This document shows positions 18,927-27,523 of a DNA stretch of 27,523 bases, one piece after another (the stretch's first letter is position 1; the number at the start of each line of letters is the position of its first letter). Position numbers and translations under genes: made by a program. Origin of the DNA: Fragilariopsis cylindrus CCMP1102 (Eukaryota; Bacillariophyta; Bacillariophyceae; Bacillariales; Bacillariaceae); the NCBI GenBank assembly GCA_900095095.1, contig FMBT01000665.1, positions 1 to 27,523 of the forward strand. Direction: 5' to 3'. The notes under the pieces are model-generated. The model had not been told where the DNA came from. It did no database searches and worked only from the letters and a program-made list of their open reading frames with translations.

Positions 18927-19465
18927 ATGAAGTCCTATCAAACTATTCTCGTTCTTTTCGCCCTAGCATTGTCAGTTGTCAATGCTTTCACTATCACTAC
19001 TGGTTCGCAATCAGGATCATCCTTTTTGATTTCTCAACGATCTAGCGCCACAGCAACTACTTCAGCTCCTGTCCGTACCGGTGTTTCAAGTCTTCATATG
19101 GGAGGGAAAAAATCTAAATTTGGTGTATTTTTCTCCTGCAGTATATGGAGCAAAGGTCGTATTAGGAACAGCTAGGTTAAATAAAATTCGTGGAAAGGGT
19201 ATCTCAATACATTCGCAAACTATTGGAGAATTCTGTCAATGGTACGTTCGATATATATATAATAGTACAGTATTCATTACAGGAAAAAACGCTCGTAATA
19301 TATACATTTCTGTAATGTTTTGCCTCTAATTGATTCTGACATTTCATTATATTTGTTAACATCGTTATTATTATTCTTCATCACAGGATTGGCGCTTATC
19401 ACCTAAGAACAAAGTTGATTAAGAAAGCTAAAGTCAATGGAGATATTCTTGGATTCCTCGTCTAG
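18927..19465 (+). CDS. Small conserved-looking plastid protein, apparent one-base frameshift
   Basis: ATG at 18927 starts a signal peptide ending Val-Val-Asn-Ala before Phe-Thr-Ile, followed by a Ser/Thr transit region that ends near MGGKKSKFGVF. At the run of five T at 19128-19132 the frame is lost. One T fewer would continue as SPAVYGAKVVLG and then LNKIRGKGISIHSQTIGEFC. A 145-bp GT-AG intron (19242-19386) joins in phase to a last exon (19387-19465) coding IGAYHLRTKLIKKAKVNGD and a short end. With the T removed the total is 393 bases, 130 aa. Either the gene is newly broken, the base is an error, or a 19-nt intron (19123-19141, GT to AG) is spliced; the last also restores frame. The mature part is small, basic and probably helical. 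Family not named with confidence. Confidence 0.65.
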
Positions 19466-20209
19466 AGAAAAAAGCCTATCCGATTCTGTTTGACAAATCG
19501 ATCGACGAACGAGGGGAGAAGAATGCGTTACATAATCTGGATATTTAGAATACACTACAGAGAAAAAAGGAATGAGTTTTATGTGGACCCAAATATATTA
19601 TTAAAAAAAGCTTTAAAAAGGATCAGTATCATTTAGTAGTGATTGGATTTATAAAATGATTCGCTGAAATATCTTTTCTATGTATATTGATTTGTGTGTG
19701 TGTGTGTGTGCTGTCTATATTGAATAGTCATCGTTTTGAACAATCTTCACATACAGTACTGTACTCATATTAATGGCTTGATTGAATTGGTATAACTAAT
19801 GTAACACTGGGAACGAGCGGACTTCAGTACGATTTATTGAGCAAGCTCACAAGTAAATTAGATAGTGTCAATCATTGAGAAATCTCTTGCACTTTGTAGC
19901 TAGCGATGGGATTGAAAATCAAGTAGAGCCGATTTTAATGTGTGATGGGAGTTAAGTAAAAAATTGGATTCACATAGTAATTATTACACTACAAAAAATA
20001 AACAAATGCCGACATCAAATTGTAACTTTTACAGTAGCTCCCAAGCGAAAACTTTATACACATCATCTTTCCTACCTTAATATTAGTTTTGTAATATTAT
20101 GACAACGGAAAACCCGACGTTGCCTTTAAACCCAAAAGCATACCGAGATCTAGTTATAGCAAGAATACGATGTTTTTTGGTATAAAGTGAACGTGAATTC
20201 TAGCTAGCA
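19466..20209. other. Convergent intergenic region
   Basis: 3' flanks of the small plastid gene and UBA2. A TG dinucleotide run lies at 19693-19710 and a palindromic TACAGTACTGTAC at 19752-19764. Nothing else is recognised. Confidence 0.5.
19693..19710. repeat. (TG)9 microsatellite
   Basis: Nine uninterrupted TG units in noncoding sequence downstream of the small plastid protein gene. Confidence 0.85.
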
Positions 20210-22855
20210 CTAGTCTTCAATCTCGATAACCTCCACATCATTATCTTCTTTTGATGGTTCGGTCTTTGCTTTCTTCGTTGGGTTTTCGCCATCAGCGTTT
20301 TCGTCGATAGAGCGTTTTGCAGCCATCTTTTTATCCCCATTCTTAACGGTGTCGATCTTGGCCTCGTCTTCGTCGATGATCAATACCATATCGTCGTCGT
20401 CATCATTCTTATCAGCGTTCACCAATTTGGTTGGTTCCGTCGAAGAAACAGCAACAGCACCGGGCTTATTTTCTACGTCATCCTTCTTCTTCGGTGGAAG
20501 AGCACCAACAACGAAGGGAAAATCTTCAGGAGCCTCATCACCATCCCATTCATCTTTGTGTGTGATGGTAACACAAACGTTCAAACTTTGAGAATTATCA
20601 TCAATCTCTAAAACGGTTCCGTGTTGGATGCCTCCACACGGTAGTTGCGATAACTTTTTGGGTAGATTCATTTTAAATTCTTCCTCGTCCGCTCCATCGC
20701 CCTCTTCCCATATAAAATCTCCTTGTAGCATCAACTGTCGTCGTGTATGTATTTTGGGGGAAGAATGGTGAAAAGAAGAAAGAACAAATGATAGTGAGTG
20801 GATGATTGTGTGTATTTGTTGCGAATCGAAAGCATACACCCGACAGCGGCAGCGGAAAAGAAACAAATTAATTAATGACATCCGCGTCAGGCAAGACAAA
20901 CAACACAAGATAGGAACCATCATATAAGTTGCGTCAAATTATCATCAGAATGTGCTCAGAACAGATCTTGGTTGAATAATGACTAATAATCATATAGTTT
21001 TCCTATTCTCATTTTTGGTTTTGAATTTGCTTTCATCGGATGGCGTTCACAGTTGATTGTGTTTATCTCTAATAGAATAAATATTCACGTACCGTAGGTT
21101 CTTCAAAACCCAATCGTCCCTTGATGACGCGATGTAATAATTCTTGAAGTGTCCATTCGTTAACATTCAACGTAAGAGGAATGACCGCGTTCTTGCAAAC
21201 AAAACAATTCGGGTTCGGTTTTTCTAATGGAACAGCTGTCAAATATAGTCCGTTACGAGTACGATTACGGATGCAGTTGACGTAAAAACATGATTTATCC
21301 AGCTGTAGTCCTGCTACGTCGTCGCCATCTTCTTTTTTCCCACCACTACTACGGTCCTGTTCAAGCATTAATTGTTGTTTCAGGATGGAAAATGCTTGAA
21401 GGATTTGCAAACCGGCACAAATAGCATTGGTAGTAGCAATGGCTGGAATAATGTTACCCGCAATGCCCTTAGCACTATATAGTGACTGGAGAGGTTCAAT
21501 ACCAAAAACCGAAGAACGTAAATTGGATGCAGCCGTGACGAATCTCATAGCCATATCATCATCCTTGTCGAATTCTTCCAATAAATTTTCATTGGGAGTA
21601 GTTTGAGCTTCTCGTAAACAAGTTGCTAATGCAGTAACGGATTCTTCTAAACTCCAGATATCAGTAGTAGATGATGGAGGTGTGATGGCTGTCATTCCTT
21701 TTTCTAAGATCGATACCTCGAGGCACGTCGGTGTTTTTTTAGCAGCTTTGTACCTACCCATATCCAGTTGTTTTTGGATTTCAGTAGAATATAAGTCATG
21801 TAGTACATCTCGTACAGCCTTGGAGAAAAGGAGACCATCCTTATCTTCTTCGCTACTATTACTATTATTATTTATGAGCAACTTTCGTAGATTGGATACG
21901 GCTGCCATATACGTACTAGGTTCCTCTCCCTCAGGATCTTCGAATAGCATACTATCATCAACTTTGGAATGAAACAATAGTTTATACAATTCCTTTGACC
22001 AAACTATCGTATGAACGGGCATACTAGGAGTACTACGGATAGTACAAATTGGGTAGACCTTTTGTGTTTCTTGTGTTGTACATTCATAACATGCCACACC
22101 AGAACTTTTATGAATCACCGTAACTTGTCCTAAGTATCCTGTCGTACCAGCCTCAATGAGAGGAACATCTGCAGCCAAACAAAGACGATTTACACGACGG
22201 CGTGCTTCAACGTTATCCAATGCGTTAACAACTAAATCAAATTGCTTAACAAATGGTACATTAAATTTCGACGTATCACAGACGTTACCATGATGTGCCT
22301 GGTACGATATAGATGGAAGATTTTTTGCTGTGTTATTGTTGTCGTCGTTTGTTGGTTTTTCGTCGTCGTCGTTACCATCATCAGAGGGAAGTGTTAAAGG
22401 AGGGACCATATTGGTAGCCACTTCACAAGCTACAGTACATTTCGGCATACCGACGTGTTGAGAACGGAATAGTAGTTGCCTATTGAGATTAGAAATATCG
22501 ATTGTATCTAAATCGATCACTTGAACTCTCCGAAAGCCTGATAAAGCCAAATCTTTGAGAAGTTCACAACCGATACCTCCTGCTCCGACACAAAGGATGT
22601 TCGATGTTTGTATCTATATCAATACATGAATGAATATGAACGATTGTGAAAACGAAGGAATAAAAATGTTTTGGAAAGTAATAATGAGGAAGATACACCT
22701 TGTCCTTGTACAAATAATGATGGAAGCAAAGAGGAACATACAAATGTGATCAAACTTGTACGGACGGTCGACCACACACACACATCGATTAGTTTGCGTA
22801 CCTTGTGGAACATATCCTTTCCCACTGTTCTCTCTAGTCCTGCCAATGGATTCAT
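20210..22855 (-). CDS. UBA2: SUMO-activating enzyme subunit 2 (UBA2/SAE2)
   Basis: This is the catalytic half of the SUMO E1: it adenylates SUMO with SAE1, carries it as a thioester, and passes it to UBC9 in the nucleus. Exons are 22855-22802, 22613-21093 and 20734-20210; introns are GT-AG, 188 and 358 bp, both phase 0. The total is 2100 bases, 699 aa, somewhat longer than animal homologues. Evidence: nucleotide-binding GAGGIGCE (28-35), IDLDTIDISNLNRQLLF, catalytic Cys208 in PICTIRSTPS, and zinc pairs CYEC (193/196) and CFVC (488/491). A ubiquitin-fold domain crosses intron 2 (LNVNEWTLQEL, then FIWEEGDGADEEE, then NLPKKLSQLPCGGI). The tail has a basic stretch and PTKKAKTE, NLS-like, and ends with the SUMO-interaction-like DVEVIEIED. 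Species-specific Asp/Asn inserts sit near 95-115. Confidence 0.93.
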
Positions 22856-23104
22856 CGTGATTGATAATGATTATTTTATTATTCTAATTTATGTCAATGA
22901 CGATATAAACGATATCTATTCTGGTGGTGCTATGATACTACTACAATTGCTTTCTCTACAGTATTCGTTGTTGTTATGAAATTGAATGATCAATGTGGAC
23001 GATGCCGAGCAATGATGATCACTCGGCAACATAGTCAACAGTGCGCGCCATAATACCGATAGGGCGAATTTGTCCCATTCAAAAAAATGGTGGTTTCCCG
23101 TAAT

Positions 23105-23208
23105 ACCTGCTAATAATACAACCCCTCGACTAAAAGAGCGAATTTCACCGTCATTGTGAATTCATATGATTTTCCTTATATTAAGGGGAACCCAATTCTA
23201 ACACCCCC
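23105..23208 (+). repeat. Direct repeat, copy 1 (104 bp)
   Basis: Starts ACCTGCTAATAATACAACCC and ends near TTCTAACACCCC. It matches 23557-23660 with four substitutions over 104 bases. A GAATTTCAC...GTGAATTC imperfect palindrome lies inside. If the boundary is trimmed to TG...CA it would fit an LTR-like end. Confidence 0.9.
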
Positions 23209-23211
23209 CTT

Positions 23212-23223
23212 AGCCCAATATCA
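23212..23223. repeat. Inner inverted repeat, left arm
   Basis: AGCCCAATATCA is the exact reverse complement of 23540-23551. It sits three bases inside direct repeat copy 1. Confidence 0.85.
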
Positions 23224-23518
23224 AGGGAACTACATTGAATTTGCAACGGACTAGCCGCCAAGATTCAACTATTTGCAGAGGTGTGTAAAGGAACCATTTA
23301 GTACGCACAGAAACAATCAAATTTAATTTATGTTAAACTCCCCCCCTAATTGCAAGATTCGTATCAAAAATTCCAACTTGAAGTACTACGGGGAGTTCGA
23401 TTTAGTCAAGGGATCTTTTTACACACAGAAGTAATATTCATGGCGTCAAACGAGACAGATTCGTGTACACACTCGCATTATGGTTGGCGATACAAGCATA
23501 GATGCGAGCGTCCTAGAC

Positions 23519-23564
23519 GGGGATCGAACCCGCGACCCATGATATTGGGCTCATTAACCTGCTA
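23519..23564 (-). other. tRNA-like segment with A-box-like and B-box motifs
   Basis: On the minus strand this reads TAGCAGGTTAATGAGC, then a CCCA/TGGG hairpin in the anticodon-arm position, then GGTCGCGGGTTCGATCCCCG. That last part is a good T-arm with the Pol III B-box GGTTCGATCC. No matching 5' acceptor strand is present and the anticodon loop has six bases, so this is not a functional tRNA. A tRNA-derived promoter as in SINEs is the likely reading. The A-box-like start lies inside direct repeat copy 2. Confidence 0.5.
23540..23551. repeat. Inner inverted repeat, right arm
   Basis: TGATATTGGGCT, the exact reverse complement of 23212-23223, forms the anticodon-arm region of the tRNA-like segment and ends five bases before direct repeat copy 2. 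Confidence 0.85.
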
Positions 23565-23660
23565 ATAATACAACCCCTCGACTAAAAGAGTGAATTTCAC
23601 AGTCATTGTGAATTCATATGATTTTCCTTATATTAAGGGGAACCCAGTTCTAACATCCCC
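23557..23660 (+). repeat. Direct repeat, copy 2 (104 bp)
   Basis: Second copy of the repeat at 23105-23208, offset 452 bp, about 96 percent identical by eye. Confidence 0.9.
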
Positions 23661-24958
23661 ATGAATATTAAAGTTTTTGAAAGAATTTTCCTTTTCCTCT
23701 TTCGCCATACCATGCATGGCTGTCATATGCAATTCGTCAACTAATATATTATATCATTACTTACTACTTATTCCTTCGACGATTGATGCAATAATAATGA
23801 GAAGAAGATTCGCTGTAGCTAACAGCGATGCTGTTCATGTACTACGGCAAAACATCTACTGAAAAAAGAGGAACGGATCTAGCTAGTAGTATGATGGGGA
23901 AGAAAGATATGCTAAAAGAGACAGACCATTGTTTTCTGTCGTCGTTTAGCCATAGTCTTCGTTAACATAAAAAGGATTGTAGGCCACTTGTATTCTAATA
24001 TAAATTTGAAGGTAAGAGAATAATATTAGTAAGATATGCGGTTACGTTTCGTCCAATCTATTCTGTTGATCGACACATACACCACAACACTCATCATATG
24101 GTAATACGTACCTTTAACCATCAACAGCAAAGAAGCACATTCAACAACGTGCACACAACATCTCAAATAACTCAAGCTTTCTCTCATTTAAAAATATCCT
24201 ATCCACAGAGAAAATGATTGTGCAGTAATGCTGGAAAAGAAAATAGGAGGACGAGGAAACCATGAATGACAGTGGAGGTGGAGTGGATAGTAGTTAACAA
24301 AATGGAAAGGATGAAGAAAACCGCATAGTTTTGGTAAAGTGTTGCTTATGATATGTGTATTTGTCTTTGCCTTCTTGTTCGTAGTAAGAGGCAGCGGTGG
24401 TGGGGATATTGTCAGCAGCACGGACTACGAAGCCGTGACTACATCATCGTCATCGTTATCATCGTCATTGTCACCTCTTGAAGACTATATATACATCAGG
24501 TTTGGTAGAAGGACTGCAAAAGAAATTGGAAGTTCATCAGGATTTTGGTGATTAGGAGGCTGGTATCTTCAAGAATAAGGCACCTTCTGTTGAAATACAA
24601 TAATCACACCTCTGCTATCTGAGGTCACTGCGATGTGCTATGATTATGTAATGCTTAAAGTGTCTATGTATCAAGTAGATCTGTGTTTATTAACTAGTCT
24701 ATTATTATTTCCTATTGCATAAATTCTATAATAAATAATGAATTGAATATTGACATGACAACCGAGGTGCATCATGGAGGTGCTTACATTATGTAAGAAC
24801 GACATGCCGCTTCTCATCAATTGTCAGCCACACGTTAATATACCTGATATCTTCATACTATTGTGGGGAAACGAAATGCGCAGATGACACGATGTTCGCG
24901 ACTCTGTGATTCGTGGAAAACCCCACACACGGGACCCATAATTAATTGAATCCACAAC
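23661..24958. other. Region between repeat element and copia remnant
   Basis: AT-rich sequence with little recognisable content apart from the small frame at 24348. It holds a 7-bp near-perfect palindrome CTTACATTATGTAAG at about 24783-24797 and a TCA/TCG trinucleotide tract near 24440-24475. The right end may contain the copia 3' LTR: on the minus strand TGTTGTGGATTC begins at 24959, but the partner LTR lies outside the window, so this cannot be tested here. Confidence 0.35.
24348..24551 (+). CDS. Possible short secreted peptide precursor
   Basis: ATG at 24348 gives 67 codons. The first 14 or so residues (MICVFVFAFLFVVRG) are hydrophobic and resemble a signal peptide. A Gly/Ser-rich part, a Ser run from a trinucleotide tract and YIYIRFGRRTAKEIG follow. 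The Arg-Phe-Gly-Arg-Arg resembles an amidation and dibasic cleavage site of animal RF-type peptides. The frame is short, partly made of simple repeats, and has no homologue that I recognise, so it may be chance. Confidence 0.2.
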   Translation: MICVFVFAFLFVVRGSGGGDIVSSTDYEAVTTSSSSLSSSLSPLEDYIYIRFGRRTAKEIGSSSGFW

Positions 24959-24966
24959 ACACTCCT

Positions 24967-25000
24967 ACACTCTCATCAATTAGTATATTGAAGAGAGTGT
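24967..25000. repeat. 8-bp inverted repeat (hairpin) beside copia remnant
   Basis: ACACTCTC and GAGAGTGT are separated by 18 bases just beyond the end of the copia polyprotein. It could be part of the element's 3' noncoding end or an RNA 3' hairpin. Confidence 0.5.
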
Positions 25001-25031
25001 ATATATATTAAAATCATTAATTCAATTAATA

Positions 25032-27523
25032 TCATGTCTTGTTCGATGCTTTCGCATCATTGTACTCTTTATGGCAACAAGCAATTGAATCTTCATCATG
25101 TCCCATGATCGAATTCCGATGTGTTCTGAAAAGTGAACCCTGTAAGGGTTTTGTCAAATAATCAGACACCATCTGTTTCGTTGGATGATATATAACACGT
25201 ATGCTACCATCCTTGATCTTGCTTGTCACATAAAAGTATCGAATGTTAATGTGTCGAGTTCTCTTGGTACTCGAATGTTTACCATTCCTTTCTAGTTGTA
25301 TTGTACTAGTATTGTCTTGTTCAATCACAACGTCACATCCAATCTTGTTTAAAACTGAATCAGTGTTGATTGATTTTATCTGTTCTTCAACAAACAGTTG
25401 GACCCATTCAACAAAATTCATTGCATCATCCACGCCCACCAGTTCGGCTTCAGTGGAACTCTTTGTATTGATCTTTTGTTTCAACGACATTGACAATAGG
25501 GCTCCTTGCCCCATAGTTAGTACTGCACCTGTATGACTCCTCATGTCCTTGTGCACTGCAAACGATGCATCCACTGACCATTTGAGTTGCCCAGTACCAT
25601 CCCATCCCAGTACAAGCGGGATAGAAATGGTTAACCTCAGGTATCTAATCGTTCTTGCTAGCTTGCGATAGTCCGATTGAGTAGGGGCCTTCACCCTAGT
25701 GCATAGATATGCAACTGATACTTGTAGGTCAGGTCTCGCTCTCTTGGCTGCAAACAACAGCCTAGCTGTAGTTCGATGAAAGAACTCAGCTTCCTTCTCA
25801 CTTAATAGTGGTGAAGTATCATCAGCATCAAATAGGTTATCACTCGCCGGTGTAGGCGATGTACCATTCATGTCAGCAGGCATATCATTCAAGATATCCT
25901 CCAAGTAGTCGTACATAGTGAACTTAACCTTACCTTTCTCACTGTAATCAATGGTTATTCCAAGATAGTCATGTATGTCACCTGTAGTGGCCGCTAGTGG
26001 CTTCTTTGCAGTACCAAACTTGTTATTCAGATCCGTGAGGACGGAGTCAATGACTGACTGCTTCACATGTGATATCTTCAGATCATCGACATGGAATTGA
26101 ATAGTGATTTGATTACCATCAATCATTTTGTTGAAAGTACAATGGTCATAACAGTTGGGTTCATATCCCCATTCCACAAGCTGTGCGCTTAGTTTCTTAT
26201 AGAATAAGATAGCACCCAGTAGGGTTCCGTATACTGCCTTTGTCAGTTTAGCATACACATACTTCTTACCATTCTTTCCATAAACTATTCTTCTTGTATT
26301 CGGGATTTATATCACATATCATTGACACCATGGCTCCTTCAAATTTTAGATAACAGTCACGATCCATAGGCCAGTCAGCCTGTAAGAAGGCACCTGGTAT
26401 GTCGCATGTAGCAACCTTCCTGCCTTCAATAGCATCCATTAAACAGGATGTCATTAAGGCATATATGGATACAGTTGGTGAACTTGATTCATCTTTCGAT
26501 ATGTACTCCCTTTGAGGTCTACCATCGGCACAGCCTCTGGCCTTGATCTTTCCACATCTCTTTCGTTTCAGAAACATGAGGTAGCTCAAGGCTTCGCATC
26601 TTATTGAATAATTTAGTTCTGTGGGCATCAGCATCTTTACTGCTCCCATTCCCAACAGGTTATCATCAAGTTCTTTCACAGTTGCTTCATACCCAAGCTC
26701 GCCAAACTCTTTGAGACCGCGATTGAAACCATATTGAGGGGTGGATTTGGTTGGTTCAATGTTGCTATACGATGTGATAGTGTTCAATACATAGGCATGT
26801 GATGAGTGTGCCAACGCCCAATACGGGCCTAGGTCCGAATCGAGTTCCTTTGGTGTATCACCAACGTTGTCATCCACCAGTTCTTCAGGCTGGTTATGGT
26901 CATCTTTCGCTTCACTCACTCCTACTTTTGCCTTATCAACAGTATAGGATGTGTCATCATCGTGTAGATCATTGTCTACGGAATCATCTTCCGTAGTCTT
27001 CTTCTTTCTTCTTTCACTGCCACACTCCTGCTTTGCTGGGTGTGTGGTGGTGGCTAGGTTTACAATACCATTGTTCGCAGACCTAGTTCGATTCTCAAGG
27101 ATGATGGGTTCCTCCTCATCATTGTCAAGAGTTTCTCTGTTGTGTTGTTGTATTGGGTTCTGAAAGTAGTCGTTCTGTGAATCCGGTTCGACGTCACCAA
27201 ACTCTTTTGAATCAGGGTCTGCGTCATTGTCTGGAGTATCCTTCTCTTCTAGCTTCCTTTCCTTTTCAATTTCATCTTGATATTCTTCATCAATTTTGAA
27301 ATCATCATCAGATGCATTGCTGTCATCATCATTATCAGCAAGGTCATGTATCGTAATTCTTCCATTGATATCAGAGAACTCTATTCCTTCTGGTTGTCTT
27401 TCTTGTTCACCAATGTCATTGACAGCTTGTATGTTGGATTGACTAGTAGGAATAGTGACCACTCGATTGACCGATACGACTTGTTTTGTCTTAAGTTTTA
27501 AATACAGTATGACCACTACCATT
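25032..27523 (-). mobile_element. Ty1/copia-type LTR retrotransposon, 3' part
   Basis: The segment encodes the linker, reverse transcriptase and RNase H part of a copia polyprotein and is cut by the right window edge. Gag, protease and integrase would lie beyond. The domain order (RT then RNase H at the C-terminus) and the motifs identify Pseudoviridae-like Ty1/copia, a group abundant in diatom genomes. No LTR pair can be shown within the window. Confidence 0.85.
25032..27523 (-). pseudogene. Copia pol (RT-RNase H) with one frameshift, partial
   Basis: Two frames abut: 27523-26266 and, in another frame, about 26290-25032. The shift falls in an AAGAAGAAT tract at 26288-26296, where one extra A would explain it. 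The first part has a long acidic, low-complexity linker of about 240 residues, then RT sequence with VATCDIPGAFLQADW carrying the first catalytic Asp. The second part opens with AKLTKAVYGTLLGAILFYKKL and has FHVDDLKIS (the Asp-Asp pair, with Leu-Lys instead of the common Met). It continues with RNase H: KWSVDASFAVH, TKSSTEAELVGV, the EQDNTSTI segment, then TRHINIRYFYV near the end. The catalytic residues remain, so inactivation is recent or the shift is a base error. The reading beyond the window is unknown. Confidence 0.8.

Larger units (their letters stand above)
23105..23660. mobile_element. Composite repeat element with 104-bp direct terminal repeats
   Basis: Two near-identical 104-bp direct repeats (four mismatches) bracket a 348-bp centre. 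Inside them are 12-bp inverted repeats, and next to the right-hand one is a tRNA-like segment. The size and layout recall a terminal-repeat miniature element (TRIM) or a tRNA-derived short element. No coding capacity is seen, no convincing target-site duplication flanks it, and no clear tRNA primer-binding site follows the first repeat, so the class is unsettled. Confidence 0.5.

Noticed and set aside
23519-23600. Functional tRNA gene on the minus strand
   Set aside because: The T-arm and B-box are good, but the 5' acceptor strand does not pair with the 3' side and the anticodon loop has six bases, so only a tRNA-derived remnant is supported.
23105-23660. Two-repeat CRISPR-like array
   Set aside because: There are only two 104-bp repeats with a 348-bp gap, in a eukaryotic nuclear context.

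Overview
The window reads as nuclear DNA of a photosynthetic stramenopile, most likely a diatom. It is AT-rich and gene-dense, with short GT-AG introns (about 130-360 bp) and long tri- and pentanucleotide runs. Several proteins begin with a signal peptide cleaved before an aromatic residue and followed by a Ser/Thr-rich stretch, the 'ASAFAP'-type bipartite plastid presequence of algae with secondary plastids. A Ty1/copia polyprotein lies at the right end. The species cannot be named from the sequence alone.

Layout. Positions 1-893 (-) hold the 5' part of a low-complexity acidic protein that runs off the left edge. A four-exon sulfatase (1518-3719, +) converges on an exostosin-family GT47 glycosyltransferase (3810-5342, -), followed by an HtrL/YibB-like gene broken by an in-frame TGA (6170-7132, -). 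Then come a thylakoid-lumen cyclophilin (7679-8422, +), a plastid-type DMT/EamA transporter (8936-10459, -), a CPIC plus ubiquitin-like membrane protein (10979-11872, +), a small coiled-coil protein with a six-base first coding exon (12808-13325, +), a plastid thioredoxin-like protein (13897-14847, -) and a CAX cation/proton antiporter (15479-17364, +). Next is a divergent pair of small plastid-targeted proteins (17899-18413, - and 18927-19465, +) around a perfect CRE palindrome. The second of the pair carries an apparent one-base frameshift. SUMO-activating enzyme subunit 2 (20210-22855, -) follows in three exons.

The right third is repeat-derived. A 556-bp composite element (23105-23660) has 104-bp direct repeats, inner 12-bp inverted repeats and a tRNA-like A/B-box segment. 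About 1.4 kb follows with little recognisable content, and then the 3' part of a degenerate copia pol (25032-27523, -) with one frameshift.

The genes do not form one pathway, as expected in a eukaryote. Two loose themes stand out: glycan or sulfated-glycan chemistry at 1.5-7.1 kb, and at least five products with plastid-type presequences between 7.7 and 19.5 kb. Exon joins were checked by frame arithmetic: 546 aa for the sulfatase, 699 aa for UBA2, 576 aa for CAX, 105 aa for the coiled-coil protein and 126 aa for the small plastid protein. Where the conceptual protein starts with a non-ATG codon, the first in-frame ATG was used. No intact tRNA, rRNA or CRISPR array was seen, and no convincing new multi-gene system was found.
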